A stretch of DNA of 64,000 nt from JADLHS01 sp020848635. Its GTDB lineage: Bacteria; Verrucomicrobiota; Verrucomicrobiia; Limisphaerales; JADLHS01. A program made the position numbers and the translations under genes. Numbering within the stretch: position 1 is the stretch's first letter; each line of letters begins with the position of its first letter. The notes beneath the pieces are model-generated. The model was not told the origin of the DNA and did not search any database. It was given only the letters and a program-made list of their open reading frames with translations. The DNA lies in assembly GCA_037044975.1 (NCBI GenBank), contig JBAOIL010000030.1:434001-498000 (forward strand), given 5' to 3'. This document shows, one piece after another, positions 8,844 to 17,726 of this stretch.

Positions 8844-9755
8844 ATGGGACTCTTTGCTAAATTCAAAGCCGGCCTCGCCAAGACGCACGCCAAGCTCACG
8901 CACGAACTCAAACGCATCGTCACCCGTTCACCCAAGCTGACCGCCGAATCGCTGGACGAAATTGAGCACGCACTTATCGCGGCTGACCTTGGCATGGCGA
9001 TGACCTCGCAGATCGTAGCCGCCGTGAAGCTCGCCTACGAATCGCAAGGCACAGCGGGTTTGGATTACCTCGCCATCGCGCGGGCAGAGATCGAGAAGAG
9101 CCTCTCGAACAACAAGGCGGATTTGCTCAAAGCTCCGAGCGGCCCGACCGTCGTTTCCATCGTCGGCGTGAACGGCACAGGCAAAACCACCACTTCCGCC
9201 AAACTCGCGCACTACATCCAGTCACAAAAGAAAACCGTGCTGCTCGCTGCGTGCGACACCTTCCGCGCCGCGGCCATCGAGCAGCTCAAACTCTGGGGCA
9301 CACGGCTCAAGGTCGAAGTCATCGCGAGTGCTTATGGTTCGGACGCCGCGTCCGTGGCGCACGACGCTGTCACCGCCGCGCAGGCGCGCAAAGCGGATTA
9401 CCTCTTCATTGACACGGCGGGCCGCCTGCACACCAAGCACAACCTCATGCAGGAGTTGCACAAGCTGCATCGCGTCATCGGCAAGCAATTGCCTGGCGCG
9501 CCGCACGAAGTCCTGCTCGTGCTCGACGGCAGCACCGGCATGAACGCGCTGAACCAAGCGCGCGAATTCAACAAAGCCGTCCCGCTTACCGGCCTGATCG
9601 TGACCAAGCTCGACGGCACGAGCAAAGGCGGCATGGTGGTGGCGATCCAGAAGGAGCTCGGCCTGCCCATCAAATTCATCGGCCTCGGCGAGCAACCGGA
9701 CGATTTGCAGCCCTTCGACGCGAGACAATTCGCGCAGGCGTTGTTTGAGGAATGA
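8844..9755 (+). CDS. ftsY: Signal recognition particle receptor FtsY
   Basis: SRP-receptor GTPase that docks SRP-ribosome complexes at the membrane for co-translational insertion. The ATG at 8844 starts MGLFAKFKAGLAKTHAKL, the classical short amphipathic N-terminus; the protein therefore lacks the acidic A domain and is a compact NG protein of 303 residues. Motifs are in order: P-loop GVNGTGKTTTSAKLA, DTFRAAAIEQL, DTAGRLHTKHNLMQEL (G3), TKLDGTSKGG (G4) and the closing GLGEQPDDLQPFD. The M domain of Ffh is absent, which excludes SRP54. Likely co-transcribed with the upstream PHP gene. Confidence 0.96.
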   Translation: MGLFAKFKAGLAKTHAKLTHELKRIVTRSPKLTAESLDEIEHALIAADLGMAMTSQIVAAVKLAYESQGTAGLDYLAIARAEIEKSLSNNKADLLKAPSGPTVVSIVGVNGTGKTTTSAKLAHYIQSQKKTVLLAACDTFRAAAIEQLKLWGTRLKVEVIASAYGSDAASVAHDAVTAAQARKADYLFIDTAGRLHTKHNLMQELHKLHRVIGKQLPGAPHEVLLVLDGSTGMNALNQAREFNKAVPLTGLIVTKLDGTSKGGMVVAIQKELGLPIKFIGLGEQPDDLQPFDARQFAQALFEE

Positions 9756-9768
9756 AATAGTCCTGCCT

Positions 9769-11158
9769 TCAGCGAGATCGTCCGCCCCCGCCGCCACCAC
9801 GAGAGTCGCCACCGGAAGACAGGTGAGACGCGCCCCCGCCGGAAAATCCACCTCCGCCTTGGAAGGCTCTCGCATTACCCATGCTGCCATATGAAGCGCC
9901 CATGCTGGGACGGTTGACGCTGCCGAGACTCCCACTCCCGCCGGAATTGTAGTTTGGGCTGCTGCGGCGCTGATAACTCGCCGCCGGGCTCGACCCATAA
10001 CGAGTTGCGGACGGGTTGCTGGGTCGGCTGATGTAGGTGGCGGGTGGAGCGGCGCTGATGCGGCTGGTGGGAGCAGCAGATGCAGCGTTTTGGTTCACAA
10101 CTGTGGGAGCGGTTGGCCGTTGGTTCGCACTGCGACCGCTGCCTGTGAGTTGGCCCGCGCTGCGATTTGCAGTGGCGACCGAGGTTCGGATATTTGCACC
10201 ACTTTCCGAACGACTGGTCGAACCGGCAGCGATACTGGTCTGGCCTCCGCTGGTACGAGCAGTGACAGGTTGCTTGCCTTTGTTACTCCAAAAGCTTGTG
10301 GGATTCCCGTTTGGCGTTGGGCTGGGCGATCTGGTTTCGCTGCGACTAGATCTGCTGGCGGAATTTGCTGGATTCACGTTTGCCGGTTGTCTTCCGCCCG
10401 ACGCCAAGGTTCCAGGCTGGCCTGCAGTCCCGCGCGTCGGTGGGGGATTGCCATTGGGCGGTGGGGGCCGGTTGCCGTTTGGTGGTTGAGGATTTCCATT
10501 GGGTGGCGGCGGATAATAGCTATTGTGGCATTGGTTATTCCAGTAGCCATTGTAGCAGTAGGGGTAACCCCAGTACCCGTAGTTGCAACTGCCCCAGCCC
10601 CAGCCCCAACCCCAAGAGAAGCCGAACGAAAGCGAAGGGTAGGCGTAACAGGATGACCAATATGGCCACGGATCATAGAACGAGTAGTAAGCTGGCGGCG
10701 TCGCCACATAAACCGTCGAGGCTGGTCCGGTTTCCACGACTGCGGTCGTAGCTGGCGGGGTGACGTATTGCGGGGCGCTGGCTTCAGTAGCGGTGCTCGG
10801 CACTGGCGCTGGCGTTGGCGTGGCGGTGATTGGTGATGGCTGGCTGAGCATCGCTGTCAGGACGCGGTCGGACACGCCTTCCTGACGGAGATAGAGGATT
10901 TCGGACGCGGTAAGGGTGAAGCGACGCTCGCTATTCTGGATGAAGGCAACCGTGACATCGTCATTGATCTTGGCACGCGAGAGTTTCAGTACGTCCTCGG
11001 TGCCGTTGGCTATCGGCCACCGCCGACGTACTCGCTGGAGGGATGGAAGCGATGCTGGGACTGGAAGGCGCTTGTGCGCCAGCCGTCACTGCGAAGCACA
11101 GCCCAATGGCGAGGGCCGCGGCAGTAGTGGCCGCGGCGGGAAAGCGACGAGCATTCAT
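9769..11158 (-). CDS. Secreted aromatic/Gly/Pro-rich protein with N-terminal regulatory-type domain (frameshifted)
   Basis: The gene starts at 11158 with a signal peptide (MNARRFPAAATTAAALAIG..., cleaved near AGA/QA). A frame break near 11010 (one extra A in the GAT-A-GCC context; total length 3n+1) leads into the segment DVLKLSRAKINDDVTVAFIQ...LRQEGVSDRVLTAMLSQ, a short helical repeat often found at the start of secreted Verrucomicrobia proteins. Then follows a region of about 45 residues dominated by Tyr, Trp, Cys and Gly (including WGWGWGWG), tandem PPNGN-type repeats, a long Ser/Asn/Thr/Ala-rich stretch, and a C-terminal GGGG/SRG-rich tail. No enzyme motif is visible. It could be a cell-surface or matrix protein; function unknown. 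Confidence 0.7.
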
Positions 11159-11401
11159 AAAATCAGCTTTTCCAGATCGTCGAAACCTCGCCGAACTTCA
11201 GCCACACGTCAAGTTCTGCCGGCTGGGTGTTATTCTAACAAGGTTGATCGTCTTTTCCCGTCCGGCGGTTGCCATCATTTGCTACCTGCGCGACGACATC
11301 TGACACCCAGTTCGCGAGTCTTGCCCGGCGGGGTAGCATTACACATGGCCGAATGCCGAAACCACCCAGTGTCTGGGTTGGTTGTTGGTCTTGGAAGCTG
11401 G

Positions 11402-12394
11402 CTATTTCAGGTATTTGTCCGCCGGCGGATGCAGCAATTCCTGAATCTTGGGTTCGGCCATGTTTTCCGGCGTCGCGAGCACCACGCCGGTATCCACCCG
11501 TTTTTCGATCGCCTCGCCTTGCAAGTGTTTCATGAGGGTCATCACGCCGAGATAACCCATGAGCAGAGGGTTTTGCACGACAAGACCCTGTAAATCGCCA
11601 TTTTTCAAATCCAGCACCGATTGCGTGCCCGAATCAAAACCAATCATTTTCACCTTGCCGCCGGCTTTGCCAATGTCGCGTAACGCTTTCGTCATCCCGA
11701 TCGCCGTGGTTTCGTTCGGGCAAAAAATGCCATTCACTTCGCGCCCATAACGGTTCAACAAATTCTGCGAAGCTTGATACGCCGTCTCCCGCGTTGCCCC
11801 GCCGTATTGATCGGAGGAAATTACTTTGATGCCGGGATATTTCGATTTCAGGGTGTCCAGGAAGCCTGCTTCGCGCGCCTCGGTGCTGGCGGAGCCAACG
11901 GCGAGCCGGAGCAAAATCACGTTGCCTTTCTCCCCCAGCAGCTTGGCGAGATAATCCGCGGCCATCACTCCGCCCTTGAAATTGTCCGTGGCGACGAAGC
12001 TGATCTGTTTGTCTGATTTCAAATCCGAGTCAAAGACGACAACGGGAATCTTCCGCTTGGCGGCATTGACCACCGGCGCGACGAGCGCCTGCGAATCCAG
12101 CGGCGCCAACACAATGCCGTCCACCCGTCGCGTCATGAAATTCTCGACGACCTGAATTTGTTGATCACGATCGTCTTCGCGCAGCGGGCCTTTCCAGATC
12201 ACCTCCACCTTGATCCCTTTTTCCGCCAGTTCCTGTTGCGCCTTCACCGCCCCGGCATGAACGGCTTGCCAGAACTCGTGGGTCGTGCCTTTAGGAATGA
12301 CCGCGATCGTGTAGGACTTGTCGGCGGCGGACGCGATCCAAGTAGTGGAAACGGCCAGGCCACATAGAAGGAGGAGGCGCAAAGTGGATTTCAT
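11402..12394 (-). CDS. Periplasmic sugar-binding protein (ribose/RbsB type), orphan
   Basis: A 330-residue type I periplasmic binding protein. It has a signal peptide (to about ASA at residue 23), then the IAVIPKGTTHEFWQAVHAG opening, the DGIVLAPLDSQALVAPV hinge segment, VVVFDSDLKSD, TDNFKGG and a C-terminal FDSGTQSVLDLKNGDL block typical of ribose/galactose-binding proteins of ABC transporters. No permease or ATPase gene is adjacent; the neighbours are galE and the aromatic-rich secreted protein. It may serve a transporter encoded elsewhere or act as a sensor-associated binding protein. Ligand not predictable. Confidence 0.88.
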   Translation of the reverse strand: MKSTLRLLLLCGLAVSTTWIASAADKSYTIAVIPKGTTHEFWQAVHAGAVKAQQELAEKGIKVEVIWKGPLREDDRDQQIQVVENFMTRRVDGIVLAPLDSQALVAPVVNAAKRKIPVVVFDSDLKSDKQISFVATDNFKGGVMAADYLAKLLGEKGNVILLRLAVGSASTEAREAGFLDTLKSKYPGIKVISSDQYGGATRETAYQASQNLLNRYGREVNGIFCPNETTAIGMTKALRDIGKAGGKVKMIGFDSGTQSVLDLKNGDLQGLVVQNPLLMGYLGVMTLMKHLQGEAIEKRVDTGVVLATPENMAEPKIQELLHPPADKYLK

Positions 12395-12483
12395 GCCGTT
12401 ACCTTAAAAAGCACCCGCCAGCATTTCAATCTTTTTGATTTGGGGAGGATTTGCGCCAACCATCAAACCTCGGCTCAAAGCTT

Positions 12484-13455
12484 TCAGTTTGAATATCCGT
12501 TGGGATGCTGCTTATGCCACGCCCAAGCCGTGGCGACGATGTCATCGAGTTTGGGGAATTGTGGTTGCCAGCCAAGTTCGCGAATCGCCTTGTTGGCGGC
12601 GGCCACGAGCCGGGGCGGGTCGCCCGGGCGGCGCGGCTTTTCCACGGCGGGAATTCTCTTGCCCGTGATCTGCTCACATGTCTCGATGACCTGGCGTACG
12701 GAGTAGCCGTCGCCATTGCCGAGGTTGTAGAAGCCGGTCTTGCCCGGCGCGAGACCGAGGATGTGGGCCTGGGCGAGGTCGCGAATGTGGATGTAATCAC
12801 GGATGCAGGTGCCGTCGGGCGTTGGATAGTCCGTGCCGTAGATCTCGCATTGCGCCGCCTGGCCGAGCGCCACCTTGAGCACGTTCGGGATGAGATGGGT
12901 CTCGATGCGATGGTGCTCGCCAAACTTCCCGCTTGCGCCGGCCGCGTTGAAGTAACGGAAGGCGACGAACTCCAGCCCGTGAATTTGCCGGTACCACAAT
13001 AGGATCTTCTCGAACATCAGCTTGGATTCGCCGTAGGGATTGATCGGGCGCTGCGGCAGGTCCTCCGTCATCGGCACCTGGTCGGGCGGCCCGTACGTGG
13101 CGCAGGTGGAACTGAACACGAATTTCTTCACGCCACACGCGACCGCGGCGTCCACCAGGTTCAACCCGGAGGCGACATTGTTGCGAAAGTATTTCGCCGG
13201 GTTGGTCATGGACTCGCCGACCAGCGCGTTGGCGGCAAAGTGCAGTATGGCTTCGGCCTTGGCGTTATCCACGGTTTTTTTGACGGCCGCGACGTCGCTG
13301 AGGCAGCCCTGGACAAATTTGGCGCGCGCATCCACGGCGGAGCGATGGCCTTCGGTGAGATTGTCGAAAACGGTGACTTGATGCCCGGCATTGAGCAGTT
13401 CCTCGACACAAACCGAGCCAATGTATCCCGCACCGCCCGTGACCAAGATATTCAT
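12484..13455 (-). CDS. galE: UDP-glucose 4-epimerase
   Basis: Interconverts UDP-glucose and UDP-galactose using tightly bound NAD, supplying galactosyl units for glycans. The protein has 323 residues. The NAD-binding GGAGYIGS lies at residues 7-14, the catalytic Ser/Thr in SSTCATYG, and the Tyr141-x3-Lys145 pair in PYGESK. NPYGESKLMFE and the later RYFNAAGA and GTDYPTPDGTCIRDYIH blocks are classical for GalE. It stands alone on the minus strand. An orphan sugar-binding protein gene follows it after about 90 bases; no other Leloir genes are nearby. Confidence 0.96.
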   Translation of the reverse strand: MNILVTGGAGYIGSVCVEELLNAGHQVTVFDNLTEGHRSAVDARAKFVQGCLSDVAAVKKTVDNAKAEAILHFAANALVGESMTNPAKYFRNNVASGLNLVDAAVACGVKKFVFSSTCATYGPPDQVPMTEDLPQRPINPYGESKLMFEKILLWYRQIHGLEFVAFRYFNAAGASGKFGEHHRIETHLIPNVLKVALGQAAQCEIYGTDYPTPDGTCIRDYIHIRDLAQAHILGLAPGKTGFYNLGNGDGYSVRQVIETCEQITGKRIPAVEKPRRPGDPPRLVAAANKAIRELGWQPQFPKLDDIVATAWAWHKQHPNGYSN

Positions 13456-13699
13456 GGGTTGGAAAGGTAGAGGGCGGAATGGTTTTGCTCAACGGCAAAA
13501 CTCGCACCGTGTTTGGGCCGTGCGATCAATCGCGGCGCGGAAATGAACCCAAACCCGGCCTGCTGGACGAAACCCATCGTTCAGTTAGCTCCCCGGCAAC
13601 TCCAATCACCTTGACGCCAGCAGCCGGCGGGGAGTAAACCACTGCCGTCATTGTTGGCCCGATTACCGTGGGCCGCTACGACCTGAACCAATACAAATC

Positions 13700-14558
13700 A
13701 TGACCACCCCAAAAACAATCCTCCTCGCCGCCGTGGCGACCACATTGCTCACGGTGTCGCTGGTTGCGCAAGATGCTCCCGGCAAGAAGCCCAAAGCGCT
13801 GGAAGGTCCGGCCACGGCCAAGTTGGGCGAAGTGGCGCAGATCGAACTTCCGGTCGGCTACGCTTTCTTCGACGGCAAGACGACGCGCGCCATCATGGCA
13901 TCCTCCGGCGAGCCCACGAGCGGGAACGAACTCGGCCTCCTGCATCCGACCAACGCCCCATGGTCCGTGATTTTCGAATTCAGCAACATCGGCTTTGTGA
14001 AGGATGACGAGAAAGATCAAACTCGATCCGGACAAACTGCTCGCCGCCATCAAGGCCGGCAACGACGAGGGTAACAAGGAACGCGAACGCAACGGCAACC
14101 CTCCGCTCATCATTGTCGGCTGGGAACAGCCGCCGAAATATGATCCCACCACGCACAATCTCACCTGGGCCATCCGTGCGACCAGCGAGGGGCGGGAAAT
14201 TCTGAATTATAACACCCGGTTGCTCGGGCGCAAAGGCGTGATGGAAGTGGTGCTAATTTGCGCCCCCGATGAATTTTCCAAGACGCTGCCTGCTTTCAGC
14301 GCTCTACTCGCCAACCACACATTTCAAACCGGAGAAAGCTATGCGGAATACAAACCCGGCGACAAGATCGCGAAGTATGGCCTCGGAGCGCTCATCCTTG
14401 GCGGTGGGGCCGTGGCCGCGGCCAAATTGGGATTGCTGGGGCCGGTGATTCTCTTTTTCAAGAAAGCCTGGAAACTGGTTGTTGTGGCGATCGTTGCGGT
14501 CGCCAGCTTCTTCAAGAAAATATTGAACAAGATCACCGGGAACCGATCCGAAAGCTGA
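13700..14558 (+). CDS. DUF2167 membrane-anchored protein (frameshifted)
   Basis: A secreted/membrane protein with a signal peptide (MTTPKTILLAAVATTLLTVSL...AQ). It shows the DUF2167 core: AQIELPVGYAFFDG, the NELGLLHP and FSNIGFVKDDE blocks, then KLLAAIKAGNDEGNKERERNG, VGWEQPPKYDPTTHNLTWAI and a C-terminal pair of hydrophobic helices. The first third and the rest lie in different frames; removing one G near 14015 (GAG AAA G ATC) joins KDDEK to IKLDPDKL and the total length is 3n+1, so this is most likely one 285-residue protein. Function of the family is unknown. The next gene starts 24 bases later and is likely co-transcribed. Confidence 0.85.
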
Positions 14559-14582
14559 TCCGAACCCATCCGCCGCCCCACC

Positions 14583-15749
14583 ATGAGCGATGTGCAGTTG
14601 CTGTTCTTCGTGCTGGCGGGGTTGTATGTCTGGGAATGTACCGGCTGGTTGCGCCGTGGCTCGGTCGCATTTGTCACCTGGCTGGGAGGGAACTGGCGGG
14701 TGGTGCATCCCGGCGCGCTCGCGGGTAACCCCAACGGCGGTTTCATCCTTGCCGCGCCGCTGCCGCCGCTTGGCACGCTGCTCGTGGCAAATCAACTGCC
14801 GCTTTCTTTTTCGCCCCATGGCGTACTGGCGTTTGTGGCAACAAACGTCAATCCCGGCTGGCGACCGGCACAGACCGGATGCTTTCTGCGGTGGGAACAA
14901 TTAGACGGCGTGGTGGTGCATGGAAAAAAACTGATTATCAATGGCGAGCTGTTTCTGGTCGCCGCCACGCCGAGTTTCGCGCGACATCTGAAGGCGGAGC
15001 TGGAGCGTCTGGCAAAGTTGACGCCTGCGTTGCGTGGAGCCGCCGTTGCCGGAATGCTGCGCGCGATGTTCGACGAGCGGGCAATCGAATCACGGCAGCA
15101 GGAATATCGAATCCGCACCCCAGCCGTGCGTCGGTTGAGTAACGCATTGTTCGTATATCTGGTGGTGATAGTGCCTGGGCTGATCTGGTATTTCGGTTTC
15201 GGCCTGACCTGGCTGGGGCTACTGTTGGGTTTGCTGGCGCTCACGGTGGCCACCGCCTCCCTTTTTTACCGTGCCCATCGCGCGCTCTATCCCAACGCGA
15301 CCGACGAGCGATTCACCCACACGCTTACCATTGCGCTCGCGCCCAGTTCGGCTTTGCGGGCGCACGATGCGTTGTCGCGTCCGCTGCTCGAACACTTTCA
15401 TCCGCTGGCGGTGGCGAGACGGCTCCTGCCGGATAACGAATTCCGGACGTTCGCGCGTCGCGTGCTGCTGGATCTCCGCCATCCCGCGCGGCCATGGGGG
15501 ATTAGCGATCAGCCGGAGGTGGTTGCGACGGAAGCGTATTCCCGCTGCGCCTGCTTGAAGGCGGCGGAAGAATTTCTCACGTTGCACGGCCTCGCCCCGG
15601 GCGAGTTGGGGCGGGCCCCAGTGCCCACCGATGCTTCGTGCCGCAGCTATTGTCCGCGTTGTGATGCACAGTTCACCGCTCCAAGTGGGGAGTGTGCGGA
15701 TTGCGGTGGGCTGGCTGTGGTGGAATTGCCGCGGGGCGGGGGCAGTTGA
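14583..15749 (+). CDS. Conserved membrane protein with C-terminal zinc ribbon
   Basis: A 388-residue protein I cannot assign to a named family. The first residues form a membrane helix (LLFFVLAGLYVWECTGWL). A soluble region of about 150 residues follows, then two close hydrophobic helices (about residues 190-225). The C-terminal half is soluble and ends in a CPRC...CADC zinc ribbon (about residues 360-380). It directly follows the DUF2167 gene on the same strand with 24 bases between, so the two may work together at the membrane. Codon usage resembles the neighbours. Function unknown. Confidence 0.7.
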   Translation: MSDVQLLFFVLAGLYVWECTGWLRRGSVAFVTWLGGNWRVVHPGALAGNPNGGFILAAPLPPLGTLLVANQLPLSFSPHGVLAFVATNVNPGWRPAQTGCFLRWEQLDGVVVHGKKLIINGELFLVAATPSFARHLKAELERLAKLTPALRGAAVAGMLRAMFDERAIESRQQEYRIRTPAVRRLSNALFVYLVVIVPGLIWYFGFGLTWLGLLLGLLALTVATASLFYRAHRALYPNATDERFTHTLTIALAPSSALRAHDALSRPLLEHFHPLAVARRLLPDNEFRTFARRVLLDLRHPARPWGISDQPEVVATEAYSRCACLKAAEEFLTLHGLAPGELGRAPVPTDASCRSYCPRCDAQFTAPSGECADCGGLAVVELPRGGGS

Positions 15750-15758
15750 CCCGCAAGC

Positions 15759-16370
15759 TTAGTTCCATGAAAGGTCTTCGGGCGACTGGGCGAGCAGTTG
15801 ATTGCGCCAGCCGCCTTTGCGGCGGAGGACCAGGGGCCAGAGTTGTTCCGGTGGGGTGTCAAAGATGAGTTCCAACGAGGCTGGATAAGTGAGCCACGAC
15901 TTGCGTTTCATTTCGCCCTCGAGTTGACCTGCGCTCCAGCCGGCATAACCGGCGAAGAGCTTTAGCTTCCTGGCCGCCGATAGTGATGCCCCAATCTCGA
16001 CCAGCGCGTCCAGCGAATGCCCCAAACTAAGATTCGGGAGCACGGTGGCGTCGGGGATGTGGTTGTCAGAATGAAGATAGCTCAATGCCGTGGGCTGCAC
16101 CGGCCCGCCGAGAAAGAGCTGGCCTTCCTTTAACGGGTCCGGCAGATCGGCCACGATGGCGTCGCCGATCTTGTTGCCGGAAGTGCGGTTTAAGATGAGA
16201 CCAAAGGCGCCCTCGGCGTTGTGCTCGCAGATCAGGAGGACGGTGCGCTGAAAAAATGAACCCTGCAGTTCGCCGCTATCCAGCAGCAACTGGCCTTTGA
16301 GGGACTTCGTTTTCTCCGGCATAACGACGCGGCCAAGATGCACCGAACTTGCCGTCCCGACAATCTCCAT
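15759..16370 (-). CDS. algH: YqgE/AlgH family protein
   Basis: A cytoplasmic protein of the DUF179 (AlgH/YqgE) family. The core is clear: SLKGQLLLDSGELQGSFFQRTVLLICEHNAEGAFGLILNR (quoted in part), LFLGGPVQ, and KLFAGYAGWSAGQLEGEM. The ATG at 16370 is used; a second in-frame ATG at 16322 (MPEKTKSLKGQ) is equally plausible and closer to the usual family start. The biochemical role is not established; in Pseudomonas it affects alginate and other traits. It is divergent from the small lipoprotein gene at 16383, with only about 12 bases between the two start codons if the upstream start is right, which favours 16322. Confidence 0.88.
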   Translation of the reverse strand: MEIVGTASSVHLGRVVMPEKTKSLKGQLLLDSGELQGSFFQRTVLLICEHNAEGAFGLILNRTSGNKIGDAIVADLPDPLKEGQLFLGGPVQPTALSYLHSDNHIPDATVLPNLSLGHSLDALVEIGASLSAARKLKLFAGYAGWSAGQLEGEMKRKSWLTYPASLELIFDTPPEQLWPLVLRRKGGWRNQLLAQSPEDLSWN

Positions 16371-16382
16371 TAAACTGCTGCC

Positions 16383-16502
16383 ATGAAGAAAATCTGCACC
16401 TTGATTCTGCTCGCGGTGATGCTGATCCCTGTGGCGGGCTGTAAGTCTCACTCGGGCAGCCGTGACTATATTCCCGGGAAAGGCTGGATCCCGAACGATT
16501 GA
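16383..16502 (+). CDS. Small lipoprotein, 39 residues
   Basis: A short reading frame that starts at ATG 16383 and encodes 39 residues. The first 20 form a lipoprotein signal (MKKICTLILLAVMLIPVAGC), with a basic start, a hydrophobic core and the lipobox VAGC. The mature part would be only about 20 residues and ends SGRDYIPGKGWIPND-like, rich in Gly, Pro and Trp. It is too small for routine gene calling but has every feature of a genuine lipoprotein. Its 3' end abuts the end of the DA1-like gene on the other strand. Function unknown; possibly an envelope-stress (entericidin-like) or scaffold peptide. Confidence 0.6.
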   Translation: MKKICTLILLAVMLIPVAGCKSHSGSRDYIPGKGWIPND

Positions 16503-16508
16503 TCCTGC

Positions 16509-17697
16509 TTACTGCTCCGGCAAAAACAGTTCCTGCTTCACCCCACTGTCCTCAAATTGAATCAGGACGGAGTTGGTGCGTATTTCGAGGCAGCGGATTT
16601 GTTGATTCGTCGAAGCCAGCCGGACGCTCGCCTGCTCCATGGTTCCGAATGTATGGTAATTGATAATCGCCATCGGTTGGGTTTTCGACCAGGTGATGCC
16701 TTGGAGGGCGAGCTTCGCCAAAAGCCTTGGTGGTAGATTGGTGGGGGTAACAACCTTTGGGTTCCGGCTTATTGCTGGTGGGGTTTTTTGTCTTGGGGAG
16801 TTCTTCCAACCGGCGCAAACGGCCCAAATCCTCGCGGACCAACAGTGGATCCTCACCGGATTTCATCCAGTCCACAATATCCGCGAAGCCATACTGGCGA
16901 TTTGCGGCGATGAAAAGGTGGACCTGACCGCGCGAGTAGGGATTGGCGAGAAGGTTTGATTTCCCAGTCGCCAGACCTTGTTGCTCGGCGAACAAGTACG
17001 ACAGCAGTTCGCAGAATCCCTCCACTGCGTCTTTGCCGATCGTTCTTGCGCGGGCGGGCGGCACATTTTCGATGATCCAAGTATGGGCAAATTCATGCAC
17101 GCAAGTGGTCATCACCTCCTCCTGCGGTTGGCCGGAGAGGATGCTGATTTCAAAGACGCGCTGGCTATTATTTGTTTTGGTCTCGGTGCAGCCTACGGCG
17201 TTGGGACACCGATAATCCTTGCCGATGATCATGAAGAGCTCCTGCAACTTGACACGATCCATGAGCTGTATGGTTACGTTGGTATCGGGAAGGGCGAGGA
17301 ACCGGCTGAATTGACGATCCAAGTCCTCCTTCACCTTCGCACAGATCTGGGCCGCCTGCGTGTCGTCGAGGATGACAGCGCTGACATCCCGCTTACAGAT
17401 CACCCGTCCGTCGGGCAGGGTGGTAAAGTCCTTCAGCACCGGCAGGCTGCATAGGTAGCAGTTTCCAGGTAATTCCACACAATCCGCGCAAAGGAAACGC
17501 TTGGTGTGGGTGACCTTGTCTTCCCATGTATAAAGGGTAACGCGGATCTCCTTCTTGCAAACCGCACAATACTCCGCCGCTGCAACGCCCATCCGCCCGA
17601 CAAAGAAAACGAGGAACAGCAGCCAGAGACATTGGCATCCCGCTCCTCGCTTTTGAAAGCCCGATAATCCGGCTGTCATGGCGTCATTTGACACCAA
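16509..17697 (-). CDS. DA1-like metallopeptidase with LIM-type zinc module (frameshifted)
   Basis: An N-terminal signal/membrane segment (about residues 20-41) is followed by a LIM-like array: Cys44-x2-Cys47, Cys70-x2-Cys73, Cys80-x2-Cys83, then Cys101-x2-Asp104, the spacing of a LIM domain. A zinc peptidase follows with VHEFAHTW (HEFAH at 201-205) and a downstream GFCELLSYLF whose Glu is the likely third ligand. LIM followed by this peptidase is the layout of the plant DA1 ubiquitin-activated peptidases. A frame break near 16755 (GAA-C-CCA; total 3n+1) joins it to a C-terminal part of about 85 residues (ITWSKTQPMAIINYHTFG...). Being exported, its substrate must be extracytoplasmic. Confidence 0.75.
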
Positions 17698-17726
17698 TGC
17701 CAGCGACGTTTCAACTCTGGATAAAT

